Positions 11,882-23,289 of a DNA stretch of 64,000 bases are shown one piece after another. A program made the position numbers and the translations under genes. Each line of letters begins with the position of its first letter. Within the stretch, counting starts at the first letter, position 1. Under the pieces are notes generated by a model. The model searched no databases. It had not been told where the DNA came from and saw only the letters and a program-made list of their open reading frames with translations. Source of the DNA: Panorpa germanica (Eukaryota; Arthropoda; Insecta; Mecoptera; Panorpidae); assembly GCA_963678705.1 (NCBI GenBank), contig OY783210.1, forward strand, positions 17,919,331 to 17,983,330. Direction: 5' to 3'.

Positions 11882-12107
11882 ATATATTTTGATATTACTT
11901 AAGGCGTTTCTTATTCCTTTATTAAATAATTTATTTAAATATTAATATACGTTTAACGCAGGTCCGGTTGACCCTGGTGCACGCAGTGGTAAATAAATAT
12001 CAAAGAACTGCACTAATTAAACTACTGTTGTAAACTATACATAAATGTATAATTTATGCTATCCTATATGAAGTACATATGACTTAGCTTTTGTCTCCGA
12101 TTGTCAT
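11882..12107. other. Non-coding stretch
   Basis: Intervening AT-rich DNA with no support for any feature; it ends at the TA target site of the next element. Confidence 0.4.
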
Positions 12108-12109
12108 TA

Positions 12110-12405
12110 CCCAGTAAACATTTGGTGAAATAGAATGGCTAGGTGAAGTTCTAGTCACTCGTACATTTCAATTCTAACGTTTTACAAGTTGGAGCAACAC
12201 ACAGAAAATCAATTTTAGTTCCAATTGATTCCGTACCTGTCACAGGAGTCGCTTTTATTCAACAGTGAGCAGTCGTTGCGCCGTTTGTAGCTCATAAAAG
12301 AGACATTCTCTACGAATGACTGAATAGAAACAAACGCGTTCATGACAAGAAACTCATGAAAAGTAATAGAAATGAAATAGAATTTACTCCAAAATGTTTA
12401 CTGGG
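12110..12405. mobile_element. 296-bp TIR element (MITE), copy 1
   Basis: The ends are CCCAGTAAACATTTGG and, inverted, CCAAAATGTTTACTGGG. TA lies immediately outside both ends (12108-12109 and 12406-12407), which fits a Tc1/mariner-like TA duplication. No coding frame is present. A second copy with the same CCCAGTAAACATTT start and a TTTACTGG end lies at 25526-25778. Both copies hold an internal block resembling GCTACARAYGGCG in opposite orientations, which supports family membership. Confidence 0.68.
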
Positions 12406-12440
12406 TAGTGAACTACATTAAGGTAGTCCTTATATATTTA

Positions 12441-12775
12441 TAAGACAATATCTCCAGATTTATTAGAAATTGTAAATTTATAATCAAACTCAAGTGTTGC
12501 TTCTGAAATCAAAATTTATTTTAGTAATTTACACACACATTATAATAATTACACTGTTTAACTTAAATTATACTATCATACTTGAAATCAAAGAAACGAC
12601 ATTAAAAGTTTATTATTTAAATTGTCAATTCCCTTTTATCTAATTTTATATTCACTACTTACTGTCGACTCAAAATATCAACTGTGTTGGCCGTTATTCT
12701 TACAACGTCATCTATTTCGTTTTACTGAAAGACAAGCTTCGTACCAACTAAAGAAATATAATTTCTTTACATATT
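12441..12775 (+). repeat. Dispersed repeat family B, copy 1
   Basis: About 335 bp shared with 50800-51130 and, in its 3' half, 44815-45030. Diagnostic blocks in order are AATATCTCCA, AAGTGTTGCT, GAAATCAAAGAAACGAC, TATCAACTGTGTTGGCCGTT and ACCAACTAAAGAAATRTAAT. All copies are in the same orientation. I see no terminal inverted repeat, so a solo LTR or a retroelement fragment is possible. Confidence 0.6.
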
Positions 12776-14919
12776 CTTTTCACTAGTTCCAGTTCACCAC
12801 TGGTAATTTTTATTAAAGAATAATTTTAACTATTAAAACAGATTCAGTGACTGTTTTTATACACTCGTTGGTTTATATTTGATAAAATCTGACATAATTT
12901 TAAAGTTATAACCGTGAATCCGTAGATAATTGAGATTTGTGTTATTCTAGCACGACACAGACCTACAGTATTTTTTTCTATTATTTGAACAAATTAATTG
13001 TTTAAAAATATTTTATAAGGTTACCTTACCAACAACAATATTTAATAATTTGAACTTGTTAGTAATCTTAAATTTCACAATGTTTTTACTAAATTTTACG
13101 TCATGGTACATTGACAACTCGTTTATTTTAATGATTTATGACAACTCAAGTTTTTAATTTATACCACATAAAAATTGATATATGATGATATTGCTATAGT
13201 TATCAAGAAAAGCTCATTTGTTCAACTTGATAACATTTGAGATGAATATTTCTACGCCTTCTACCCTTATCTTATATTATTATCGAACTAATTATTTACA
13301 GTACTTAAAATTGATTATACCATAAATTATCAAACATAATAAAAACATAAAATTCGATTAATTATTACTTCTATATTAAAAATGAAATTAATTTCAGAAA
13401 TGAAATCTAAGAGTTTTATTTTTATTAAATTATTCAATTATTTTTTTTACACTTATTAGTTTGTCACAAACTAATTTCAAGGTTATTTTATACTTTTTCT
13501 ACAGAAATTGTCTTACTGAGTAATATTCATACTTTTCTAACTTGCTAATAAGGTTAAGGTTAATTTTCTACCTGGATTACTACTAAATATGGAATAAAAC
13601 TATTTCTTCAATAACGTTTAAACTATTGTGTAGTATCGATTCATCTTATCCAATATTTTAATTATCACTATTATCAAATTTCCCATTTTCATTAACAATT
13701 TTCCACAGCCTATAACTTCTCATTCTAATACTCATTAATTGTATAAAACAACACTTCTGGGTGGCATTAATAGCTCCACGCAATTAATTTACTATCAATT
13801 AACAGTTAGTGCCCTATAAAACACTCGAGAACACAGTAATTTAATTCTATTTGCATTTAAATTCGCAAATGCATGATCAGAGTATGAATGATATATTTGT
13901 TATCAGAGTTGTGATAAACTGTGATGTTGCAGTGCTACTCGTAACAAACAATGACTGATTCACGAGCTTGACTTAGATGGAGAACAATACCATTATTGTA
14001 TTCGTTATCGTGTTATCTATCAGAGTGTTTGTTGCGTTATCGGTTAATTATTTTACATTTAATTAACGGATGTAAAGTACACGTTTCTTGAAATTGTGTA
14101 GTCACAAATGTTGACAGTTTTATTGTGGATCACCCTACTACATGTTTCATATCGATTATATGGATTTGTCAATAATGGCGCCAATTATATATCATCATAA
14201 GAATTTATTTAGTAATGTGGCATCTAACAGAATGGTATTCGCATACTTTCAGATCAGTTTAGATCTCCGCTTTCGTTCAGATTTTACTGTTGACACATAC
14301 GAATCTGAATCTGAACGTCTAAAACACCCTTTAGTCTATATTTCGAATATAGTATCAATACATATATACATTTGAGTATTAAAAGAAACCGTATAAATCA
14401 CAATCAATGTACAATTGTCACATCTAATTAGTTTCGGCCTTCAATTCCATAATTTATTCCGTAACCAACCCTTAATATCGATAGTATTTATGCATGAAAT
14501 GTGGTATCTGGCTTTTGTAACACTCCTTTTATTATAAAAGGGTTTAATACTATAAAAATAAAATAATAACTTACAAAAATCCACGTGTCTGATTCACATA
14601 TTCAAGTACACACTCGTAACAGAAAGGGATTGATATGGTTTGTAAAGGGGTTGGGTATTTGTGTCCTGTACAACCCTATCCCATTCATCCCATCCCAACT
14701 CTCCTTTAACGAATTTTATAACCTTTTGATAGACGATCTGGGATTGTTATTATATATTAGGAATATCATTAAATTTGTAAGGTATTTAGACACGTTAAAA
14801 ATTATATACATTATACATACTATTTATTACATATATTAAATTATGCATATTACATATCGTCATTTAAGCCTCACCACCGGCATCTCACAATTTTTGATTA
14901 AATTATAATTATTACGTTT
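12776..14919. other. Non-coding stretch
   Basis: No gene seen in about 2.1 kb. It contains a 10-bp inverted pair CGTTCAGATT / AATCTGAACG near 14274-14319, a GGCGCC at 14177 and two ACTCGTA motifs near 13935 and 14612. The two frames of 77 and 84 codons here start at TTG or GTG-type codons and have no coding features. Confidence 0.4.
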
Positions 14920-14962
14920 CTTTGTTTAAAATGGCGCCTTAAATCTATTCAATTTGTATGAT
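14920..14962 (-). repeat. Family F fragment (AAGGCGCC motif)
   Basis: On the minus strand this reads ATTTAAGGCGCCATTTTAAAC. The form ATATAAGGCGCCAACATTTAAAC occurs at 47041-47080, and a similar one at 30400-30430. It is short, so it is probably a remnant of the same repeat. Confidence 0.3.
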
Positions 14963-15321
14963 TTACGATTCAGATGCCAGTGCTTCTGTAAAATCATAAA
15001 ACTGGCTTCCTTATAAACACTCTACATCACAATAATACAAAAATTAATTTCAGAATTTTTTTTTAATCGAGAAGCAGTTGTAATGTTCTCTTAAAAAATT
15101 ACAAAAATTGAGATAGCCAGTGTTGATGCTTAAGCTACGTTATAAAAGAATTCGTGAGCATACGGTCTCAAGCGGAAGTAATCACTAGCTATTGCAAGTA
15201 AAGATAATATCAGCGAAATTTTGGCACGTTTCTAGGTTTATGCAGGTCGAAAAGAGGATCTTTTACATAGGATTTTTGATATGGTAGTTATTGGACAAAT
15301 TACGATGTTTAGGCTTCACAC

Positions 15322-15741
15322 AGTAATAAAATAGCATACAGTTAAAATAATACGAGGGTCATGGTTTCATTTAGGATCAGGCGAGGGTCAAATAATAACG
15401 TTTAGGATGAGACGAGGTTCACTCTACTGTTTTTAATATGAAAAGATCCATTTTAGGATCTCGTTTAGGATGAGACGAGGTTCACTCTACTGTTTTTAGT
15501 ATGAAAAGATACATTTTAGGATCACAATAGGTCTAAAATTTCGACTCATGAAGTGCCAAGAATGCCAAGTGCTTCATCAGCATACTTGGTACATTTAGGG
15601 TAAAATTTTACCCTACTAAGAACAGTAGAGTGAACCTCGTCTCATCCTAAATGTTATTATATGACCCTCGCCTGATCCTAAATGAAACCATTTATTATTC
15701 ATATTAATCATATTATTTTAACTGTGTGCTATTTTATTACT
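15322..15741. mobile_element. Foldback element with internal tandem duplication
   Basis: A long imperfect hairpin of about 420 bp. The left arm starts AGTAATAAAATAGCATACAG; the right arm ends CTGTGTGCTATTTTATTACT. Further in, GGTTTCATTTAGGATCAGGC and GAGACGAGGTTCACTCTACT are each matched by their reverse complements on the right. The left arm holds a 63-bp unit in direct tandem (15400-15462 and 15463-15525) that occurs once in the right arm, so the duplication arose after the palindrome. There is no coding frame. No target duplication is evident at the estimated ends. Confidence 0.75.
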
Positions 15742-15767
15742 CGACACGTCAACTTTATTAGTCGACA

Positions 15768-15790
15768 AGGAAGAAGTGTTTCTTCTTCCT
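15768..15790. other. Perfect 9-bp stem hairpin
   Basis: AGGAAGAAG (15768-15776) and CTTCTTCCT (15782-15790) flank a 5-base loop. It lies just outside the foldback element and has no T-run that would suggest a transcription terminator. Confidence 0.4.
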
Positions 15791-15867
15791 CAACCTTACA
15801 ACTTCATGATATGCAAGGGTTAGTCCACCTCCAGACCCTATAACTCCCTTTTTATTCGTAAAACCTT

Positions 15868-16086
15868 TCACCCATTGACTATTGATATCCAATGTTTGCA
15901 CTGAGTATTAGATAGGCATGCAGTATGGAATATGTAACACGCATCGACTTCATCTGAAGCATGACACAAACGACATTGACACAGTTTATCGTTACCATTG
16001 TGAGATTTATTCCAATACAATTTTATAATCTGCTCAGGTGATGCTCCAACACTCTTCAAAACCCAACTCGTTTTTGATTGGATGGA
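15868..16086 (-). pseudogene. Possible LINE ORF2 C-terminal relic
   Basis: The minus-strand frame is open from about 16086 and ends at 15868. It includes SWVLKSVGASPEQIIKLYWN and then CRLCHASDEVDACYIFHTAC. CxxC followed by an acidic linker and a later H/C pair resembles the terminal zinc knuckle of non-LTR ORF2 proteins (CxxC-x8-H-x4-C), but the expected H is C here and the final spacing is one residue too long. If the assignment is right, the copy is degenerate. A short coincidental cysteine cluster is the main alternative. Confidence 0.3.
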
Positions 16087-16089
16087 ACA

Positions 16090-17360
16090 TTAAGCCCGAC
16101 GCTAATAAATTTTAATCTGTTTAAACGTTTCCAATTTACATATCAGATTTTCTTAAAAATGGGTTAGGATTGATGGTAATGGATTGAAATTTATTTGAAT
16201 TAATCTTTCCTCTTCTGAGATAGGGAGAGTGAGAGATTACTATTGGCTGTTTCATGTAAAGGAACAATATTTTAAATCATGTTAATGCTGTATTGTATGC
16301 AGATTAGTATTTGAAAAAGTATTTCAAATATTTTCTAATGTATTTTCACCTAATTAAGACGTGTTATGTTTTGTGTATCTAATACAAAATTTAAATCACC
16401 TTAGCAGTTAAGTAGAAATTCAAATTAATCACTCGAAAGCACTGCAAAATGTTGAAAATCAAAATAAAAATTATATATATGTATATAAATTAAATTTAAA
16501 AAAATCTTTATCAACTGTTTTATAATAAATTTTCCTATCTTCCAAGAAGTTGAAATTTTACCATTTCAAAATACATTTATACACATGATTTATCTTATTT
16601 AAAAAATTGATAAAACCGTACATTCAGTGTTTCCAGCTTGTGTATACAAGTACATATTATGTATCATGTATATAGTTAATTCTCCAGGATACGAGCCCGT
16701 GTCTCTATTTGTAATATATAATTAATTCAGTTAATGGCAGATGCCGCACGCCGTGTTATGATAACAAAAGGGTTAAATAGATATTTTGTACAGTTTACCC
16801 TTTTTTATATATTTAAAAAGCTACATACCTACTTTTTTATATATAAATTAAAATCAAAAATGTTTATTTTAGTTTAATATATTCTGCATACACAATGGAA
16901 TTGTATAATAAATATTCAAAAAATTGAAAGATTTATGTTTTAATATCATAAATTTATAGTAAAAAAAATAATATTATTATAGAGTTAAAAAAATATTTAA
17001 ATTATAGTACTCGCATATGTAAAATAATGTACCAGCAGGAATAAATTGTAAAAGGATTCGAGTATGTTTAAATAAAATAATACAATGATCATATTCATAA
17101 ATACATTTACCACAATTTAGACTTATATATTTTTATAAATAAAAAATTAGATGAAGTTACGTATGAATATTTACATATAAAACGCGGTGTGACGTCATTT
17201 TGGTAATAAATATTATTGGTTGCGAATGTGTAGATATAAATAACGTATGTAGTTGCATATTCTTCACACTTCTGTTGTTATTTAAAATACACATTTGTTT
17301 TTGCCCAATATTTTGTCATATTTTAATATTAAATTTAGTAAATACCTGGTAAACCAAAAC
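16090..17360. other. Non-coding stretch with one conserved-looking patch
   Basis: No gene seen. At 16688-16770 base composition rises around GATACGAGCCCGTGTCTC and GGCAGATGCCGCACGCCGTG, flanking a TAATTAATT homeodomain-type site. A TGACGTCA palindrome lies at 17190-17197, near several TATA-like tracts. Confidence 0.3.
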
Positions 17361-17412
17361 AATATGTCTTTGGTTAAGAAGAAGAACATAAGGATACTCA
17401 AATAACCGCCGT
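17361..17412 (+). repeat. Family H fragment
   Basis: ATGTCTTTGGTTAAGAAGAA is followed by GAACATAAGGATACTCAAAT. The same order (CTTTGATTAAGAAGAAC, then AAGGCTACTCAAATTGCC) occurs at 61534-61580. There is an ATG here, but the frame stops after 13 codons, so shared repeat ancestry explains it better than a gene. Confidence 0.35.
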
Positions 17413-18050
17413 TTTGTTAAAATCCATAACACCGTGTTCAACAGGGTACTATAAATGTAATTAAAATTACAAACCAATTATCACTTAAAATATAACGAAC
17501 TATGTAAAAAAAGAAATAAAAAAAAAATACTTCTAAACAATATTATTTTTTATCACACATTCCCGTAATTGAATCAACAATTACCGATAAAACACTCAAT
17601 TAAATTAGTTTAATTATTGAACTAATTGCATCATAAATTTAGTTTTAATTACTATCCCGTGGTACAATATGATTATTTTAATTACAATGTAGGGGTCTCC
17701 TTATAGCCATTGTTTATCCTTGATAGCAAACAAAATAACTCAAAGCGTACAATGAGATGAGACCTGTGGTGGGTACAGGGGTCTACGGGGAGAAGGGGGG
17801 TGTTATGATTATGAGTATGAGGTAGGGTTGGGCATTATACATTGAAAAAAATAAATCAATAATGTTAACGAGGGTTTATAATATGTGGGTAATTATTACT
17901 GAGGCGGAAATGGAAAAGATAAAGATTATTTTAACCCAGTGTATGATGGTTTATGATCTTGCATCCTAGATATCCTACACTGTTATTAAATTAGTTGAAA
18001 TAATTAAAAATTCATTTTAAGTCCCTTTTTTCAATACAATTTTCTGTTGA
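17413..18050. other. Non-coding stretch with a G-rich run
   Basis: AT-rich DNA with a purine-rich block at 17760-17815 containing GGGGAGAAGGGGGGTG. No coding frame was found. Confidence 0.4.
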
Positions 18051-18059
18051 AAAGAGAAT

Positions 18060-18300
18060 AGGTTGCAATTACGTCACACAAAGTACATGGTTTTTACCTA
18101 CCACCTCCCAACCATGTCATTTATTTCATGGTCTTAAAATCTTTAGGTCTTGTTTCATTTCTTCTTTTTGAAATTGTTTTTAGCTTAGAAGTAACTTTAG
18201 GAAGCTTGTGACACTATCGTCTTTTTGGAGGCATTGACATTTTGGAGGAATCTCCTCTTCCTTTTTGGCGTGTGACGTCATTAATTGATGGCTCCTATCA
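18060..18300 (+). repeat. Dispersed repeat family A, copy 2
   Basis: Shares with copy 3 the elements TACGTCACA, a C-rich tract and a terminal TGTGACGTCATTAATTGATGG (18271 on), matched at 22735 by TGTGACGTAATTAATGGTCGATG. The palindrome TGACGTCA is at 18273-18280. The copy is degenerate. Confidence 0.42.
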
Positions 18301-19504
18301 TGTTTTAAATCGAACTACCTTTTCTGCATAATGTATTTTTCATTGAATTTTTTCTACTAGTTTTACAAAAAAAATCGTAATTCATAATTTTGAACTAGTA
18401 ACACACAACACTAGATTTAATCTTTTCTCCCAGGTATTCAAAAATCAAAGATATGTTTGCTAAAGAATTCAGATGATTGCGAAACTCCCACAATTCAATT
18501 GTAAATAATTTAATCTTGGTTTACATTTTGTCGAAGAATCGAAAACTACATTTTTTGTGTAAAATAATATCTTAAATATTTATCTCAATGACAAAACTGT
18601 TTCAATATAACAAAAATACCGAATTTTTTTATTTGTATCAATTTCAAACAAAGAGCGTCCTGTAATCTACCCTTATTATATTCCCTTTAGCAGTGTAACC
18701 ATACGGCAATTGGTCATTTTGTACTATTTTCAAATAGGGGTGGCACAAGATCAGCTTAGTTTATACTAACCCTGTAATTATCTATATATACCGATACTCG
18801 GCACACAAAAAATTACCCCCTCGATTATAGATACTGGAAAAACAACTGAGAGCCTTTTACAAAAGCTATGTTGAGCATAGCATAACGCAGCATACGGCGA
18901 ATGGGGATGGCGAATGCTAACATTTAGAAATAATAACTCACCCGTAATTATGGGTGTATCAATGTCAAGGAAAAAATAGAGTAACGATTTGAAGTGAAGT
19001 AAGCAACAGAATGAATCGAAAAGAAGAGAAATGTTACAAATTCATACAATAATATTTGTATGTGTATGTGTGTTTTATGTAATTGATATTTTATTTTGAT
19101 CCTAAAATCTGATTAGCAAAAATATACATAATGTACTATTCAGCAGTATGTACTTGAATTGTTGAAAACCAATTTAGCGTGGAAATATTTACAATATAGC
19201 AGTTATGGTCAAAGTTTTATGCTAAATTTGGGATTATAAGGAAATAGTTTTGAAAGCAGAGAATATTTGAGTTCATAGAACTTTCCGATTTAATAAACAT
19301 AGTGGAAGAACTAATTTATCAGAGAAAGCTGAAAAGACAAAGAAACATAATTAGGCACACCGTAAGCAAGAGAAAGGTAGAAACACACAGACCTTTATTA
19401 AAAAGGTAGAATTTGTAAAGAAAAATTAATGGTTTCAACCTATAAGACATGCTTGATATGATAGACATGACCGAAATGTAGAAGAAACTGAATCAGTTTA
19501 ATTC
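18301..19504. other. Non-coding stretch
   Basis: No gene seen. The A/G-rich DNA at 19260-19480 has no open frame beyond a few codons. Confidence 0.4.
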
Positions 19505-19835
19505 TATTATACTTTATTTATTTATTTAATGCTTTTGCCCATAAGGTATTCTACAATTTAACCAACATTAACTTCACTTACACTTATGCCAAATTTAAAA
19601 AGAAAATAATACTTTATTACTGTTTCTGCTTCTCTTTCTCATTCCATCTTCTATGTACCTTTGCACTCAACCTCCTTCCCTCTCTGTCTCCTATCAACAA
19701 TTCTTCTATCTTCTTTTCACTATCCATCCCAAATTCGCATTCCCCTTTCATATGTTCCAGTGTTTCCTCTTCTTCCTTATATATTCTGCAGAATTTCTTC
19801 TCCTTTTGAATCAGTTTTTTTAGAAGAATTTGGCA
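19505..19835 (-). mobile_element. 5'-truncated LINE 3' end with AAAT tail
   Basis: On the minus strand an open frame ends at 19617 and reads KKFCRIYKEEEETLEHMKGE followed by CEFGMDSEKK and later EGRRLSAKVHRRWN. This matches the CRxCx-EEETxEHMxxxC zinc knuckle and basic C-terminal tail of insect non-LTR retrotransposons, with the second cysteine changed to tyrosine. Downstream come about 110 bp of 3' sequence and the tail CATTAAATAAATAAATAAAG, typical of these elements. 5' truncation is normal for LINE insertions. The plus-strand frame at 19661-19888 is mostly its shadow. Confidence 0.72.
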
Positions 19836-21285
19836 AATGTCTTTGTGGTGATATAGAAGACATATGCCATGTAGCAAGTACGGTATAATAATGAAACTCT
19901 AAATATGATAGAAGATGAAACGAACGAAAGCCATGGACAGTTTTAAGAATATGCTTAGATTCTATTTGAAGTAAGATAGATTCTTAAGGCAAAACTGAAG
20001 GACAGGTCATGAACCACAATCTCAGACAGCTGAAGATGATCTAGGAGAACCAACAACATGTAATTGCTATAAACAAATACTTATAACTTGTAAGATCATC
20101 AAATAATGTAATTAGCGAGGACGTACAAACGCGAAATATGGTACAGAGGTTACCAAAATGATTTATAACGAAATCACGTTTTAGAATTTCTAATAAATTT
20201 AGTATAGATCCCATAAAACAAAATATTTGCCATCAATGCTTCAAATATAGAACAGTAACAGATATTTAGATATTTGTCTCTACTGATTTGTTTCTATGAA
20301 TGTTCTAACAATGGCACTTCAACATTTTCTCAAGCTGTCCTACTTGTAACTAAATAGTTTCAACATTATTATTTCGATTGTCCTTTACATGTTGCGACAT
20401 CTGCGTCATATGTCTCCTTCAGTTGTATAACAAATCTTGATTTTGAAATGTATATTTTATTACGTCTGATATTTTTATTATTCTGCATTGATAAGGCTTA
20501 AATCATGCTGTGCTTCCTCTCGAGCTACTTAGTATTTTTATTTATATGTTTTCAAGTGTGTTATTACTGTTACAACATTCCATTGTGCGCTATGTGATTC
20601 ATCATTTATATGAAAAACAGCCAATTAAAGTGGCTGATACATTTCTATTATTATATTTATAATAAAACGATTATAAAAATGAAATTTGATTACTGAATTT
20701 GTCATAATAAGTTTTATAGCGAAAACTTTAAGACCAACATTTTCATATTACATAAATTCTTTTAACTTTCAAATATTTTAAACATTTAATGAGCTCTTTC
20801 GAAAATTATCTGGTATAAGAATCGCTTTATTAATTAACAAAATTCTTACTAAATACTTTGAAAACCGCTGCATTAAACCACAACGCAAAATTTAGTTTAA
20901 ACCACACTAACGTTGAATTATTAACGCATTCCTCCATGGACGAATGGACTTTTCATCATTTTGGTAAAATATTTTACAAGTTATGTTCAAGTTCAAAAAC
21001 CGTAATTTAATAATCAAAATAATAGTTTAACCTTAATCTAGAGTAATTTTATGCCAATTTTATGTTTTTTAAATGCTTCTCCTTTTTTCCAAATATCATT
21101 TAAATTAGAATTTATTATTAAAGTTAGCCAAAAATATTATTCAAAAATACAATAAGTATTACAGTGTTTTTCCATCGTCTAAACTGCAGTAATTTTTAGC
21201 ATTATCGAAAATTAGAATAAATAACGATATCTCGAAAAATATGGCACTTTACTTCAAAGCATACACTACTATATTTGCTTCTTTT
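19836..21285. other. Non-coding stretch
   Basis: No gene supported. At 19835-19890 the plus strand reads KCLCGDIEDICHVAS, which could be a fragment of another LINE zinc knuckle (see findings). Confidence 0.35.
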
Positions 21286-21289
21286 GGTG

Positions 21290-21520
21290 TCCTCCAACCG
21301 AAAAATAAAATTCAGACTCCGACCGGACCAGAGCTATATTTTCTGAGTTTAGTTGTTACCAAGTTTATTTGATTATATCCTTATATAATCATAGACTTTT
21401 TAGGTAGTGGTCTAGCCTACATATATGAGGTCATGACACCATAAAAACTGCCAAGATAGGATGCTACAGGCTTAGCATCGGAAATAGGCCAACGTTAAAT
21501 AAATCAAATTAAATACTTTA
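21290..21520 (+). repeat. LINE-type 3' region, family D copy 1
   Basis: Shares TATATTTTCTGAGTTTAGTTG, a spacer with a TATAATCATA-like stretch, then GGAAATAGGCCAACGTTAAA and an AAATAAATCAAATTAAAT tail with 47270-47455. The final GTTAAATAAAT run looks like the simple tail of a non-LTR retrotransposon. No ORF remains in either copy. Confidence 0.5.
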
Positions 21521-22376
21521 GTAAATACACTTTTCTTTAATAGAAAATGCCACTAAATATTGCAAATACCAAATATATGAGATTTTATTGTTTTGCCTTA
21601 AGGCAAATAATCTTTATCAAAACATGCTGCCCCATTATATTACGAGCCCTATGTATACTGAATAATATATTTCTAAAGTCAAATAAATTAAATAACCTAA
21701 ATTAAAACTGAAGTTACAAAGTTATTCAAACATTATTTAGTAATCGTCTGAAGTGTTTTAGCACGTGATGGTTACTAGACTAGTTTGGAAACTAATAAAA
21801 AAAAATACTTACTATTAATCTGATAGAGAACTCAATTTCCTATAAAGTTTTAAAACTTCAAATTTAAGCTTAAATGAGAGCAGAATATTTCCATTATTAT
21901 TAAGTTTCTTACATATATCTAAAAATCAATTGAATAGAAGTAATAGTTTAATAAGTTTAGTCATATTTTGAAAAATAGAAATAAAAGAAGTAAAATCTTT
22001 TGTTCGCCACCAAATTCGCTAAATATTAAAATAAATAATAAATATTATTCTAATACGTTAAAACGTAAAGTTAATGAAAACAAATTTCAAATATTGTTTT
22101 GCTTAAAATTTCAATGATAAACATAAATAAAACGAAATACATTCCAAAAATAGCGCACCCTATCAAAACCATTTAAATTTAATTATTTTCATCTTATAAG
22201 TAATAAAGAACGCTTGAAATTTCTATTATACTGTATAATATTTTGTATAGTTCAATAATAATTATTACATGAAATATTAAATCTGAATATCATGAACAAC
22301 TGAATATTCAAACAAGACGGAAAGCGGAAGGCTGGTCCATATCCCTTCGTACTACAGTCTACAGTTACTCAGTCCA

Positions 22377-22400
22377 GTGGCGTGCTGATGTAATAACTTG
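22377..22400 (+). repeat. Possible hAT-like end
   Basis: CAGTGGCGTGCTGATG resembles the CAGTGGCG termini of hAT-derived elements, as at 5513 on the minus strand. No partner end was found. Confidence 0.2.
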
Positions 22401-22539
22401 ATGAAATCATATAGCCTATGTACACTAATTCAGAAATGTGAAACTCTTTTTGCAATAACTTTTTAAGTGGCATTCACATAGTACCTCTCACAAATTTCAT
22501 GTATTTTAAAGACCTTTTTCCCCGTATTTATTGTCACGT

Positions 22540-22765
22540 TTTCTTACACATTGTGTACACCCTCCCCTTTTTGTGACGTCACACTTTTGAATAAAGAATA
22601 TTTTTTTAGTCTTGTTTTTCTTTCTTTTTGGAAGTCAAATTATAGATTAGATGTCACGTCATGAAACTTATGACTAACTCCTCCCCCTTATCAAGTCTTG
22701 TCGCACTTTAGAGAACCACTCCCCCCTGTGCATGTGACGTAATTAATGGTCGATGTATTACAAGT
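22540..22765 (+). repeat. Dispersed repeat family A, copy 3 (most complete)
   Basis: In order: a C-rich tract, TGTGACGTCACAC (palindrome at 22574-22581), TTTTTTAGTCTTGTTTTTC, TTTTTGGAAGTCAAATTATA, GATTAGATGTCACGTCATG, CTCCTCCCCC, CTCCCCCC and GTGACGTAATTAATGGTC. Parts match 4655-4800 (inverted), 18060-18300 and 32590-32740. It is the best template for defining the family. Confidence 0.52.
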
Positions 22766-23037
22766 GCATCATGAGATAGAAAAAAATATTTTCAATCGGA
22801 TACCGGACTCAGTTTACAATTTAAGTGTATAATTTTTTGTTGTATATCAGCAAAGAATTTCCTTCAACAGACAAATTATTAGTTCTAGAGCTTTCCCTGT
22901 ACCTACGACACTGCTCACTCAGCATCAATCCTTGCCAAATGCTAAGGGACAGGCAACATTATGTTGTATATATTGTTGTATGATATAGTTTAAGAGAATA
23001 ATGGGAGTGGAGGCTGGGGGAGTTTATAGAGATCGAG

Positions 23038-23289
23038 TTAATTAATTTCTGAGAGTTGGCTAGAGCTAAAAACAGCTTGTAAGGCATTCCATGAAGTTGA
23101 GTTGTGAGCTGTTACTGGTACAAGTACACTGAAGGAGTGGAGTCCTGCTGCATTAACATTAGACATATAAGTATATGCATAATTTAATTTTAATAAATAA
23201 ATATTGGATGTAATAAAATATGTGAAACGTGTGGAATATGATTCTGCAAAGAGAAAATTAGTTAATTTTGATTTGCTTATTATAATATT
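23038..23289 (-). CDS. Coding-like open frame: LINE ORF2 C-terminus or terminal exon
   Basis: The minus-strand frame is open for 83 codons, ending at TAA 23038-23040. The first ATG is at 23166; after it the composition becomes clearly protein-like: SNVNAAGLHSFSVLVPVTAH, then STSWNALQAVFSSSQLSE. Two readings fit. (1) It is the C-terminus of a CR1/Jockey-type reverse transcriptase, which often ends with an S-F-hydrophobic segment and a W-N-x-L motif, as here. (2) It is a terminal exon: a branch-like GTCTAAT and TTAATGCAG at about 23148-23165 would splice into GLHSF in phase 2. The GC content is well above the flanks. I prefer the first reading only slightly. Confidence 0.38.
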   Translation of the reverse strand, partial: NIIISKSKLTNFLFAESYSTRFTYFITSNIYLLKLNYAYTYMSNVNAAGLHSFSVLVPVTAHNSTSWNALQAVFSSSQLSEIN

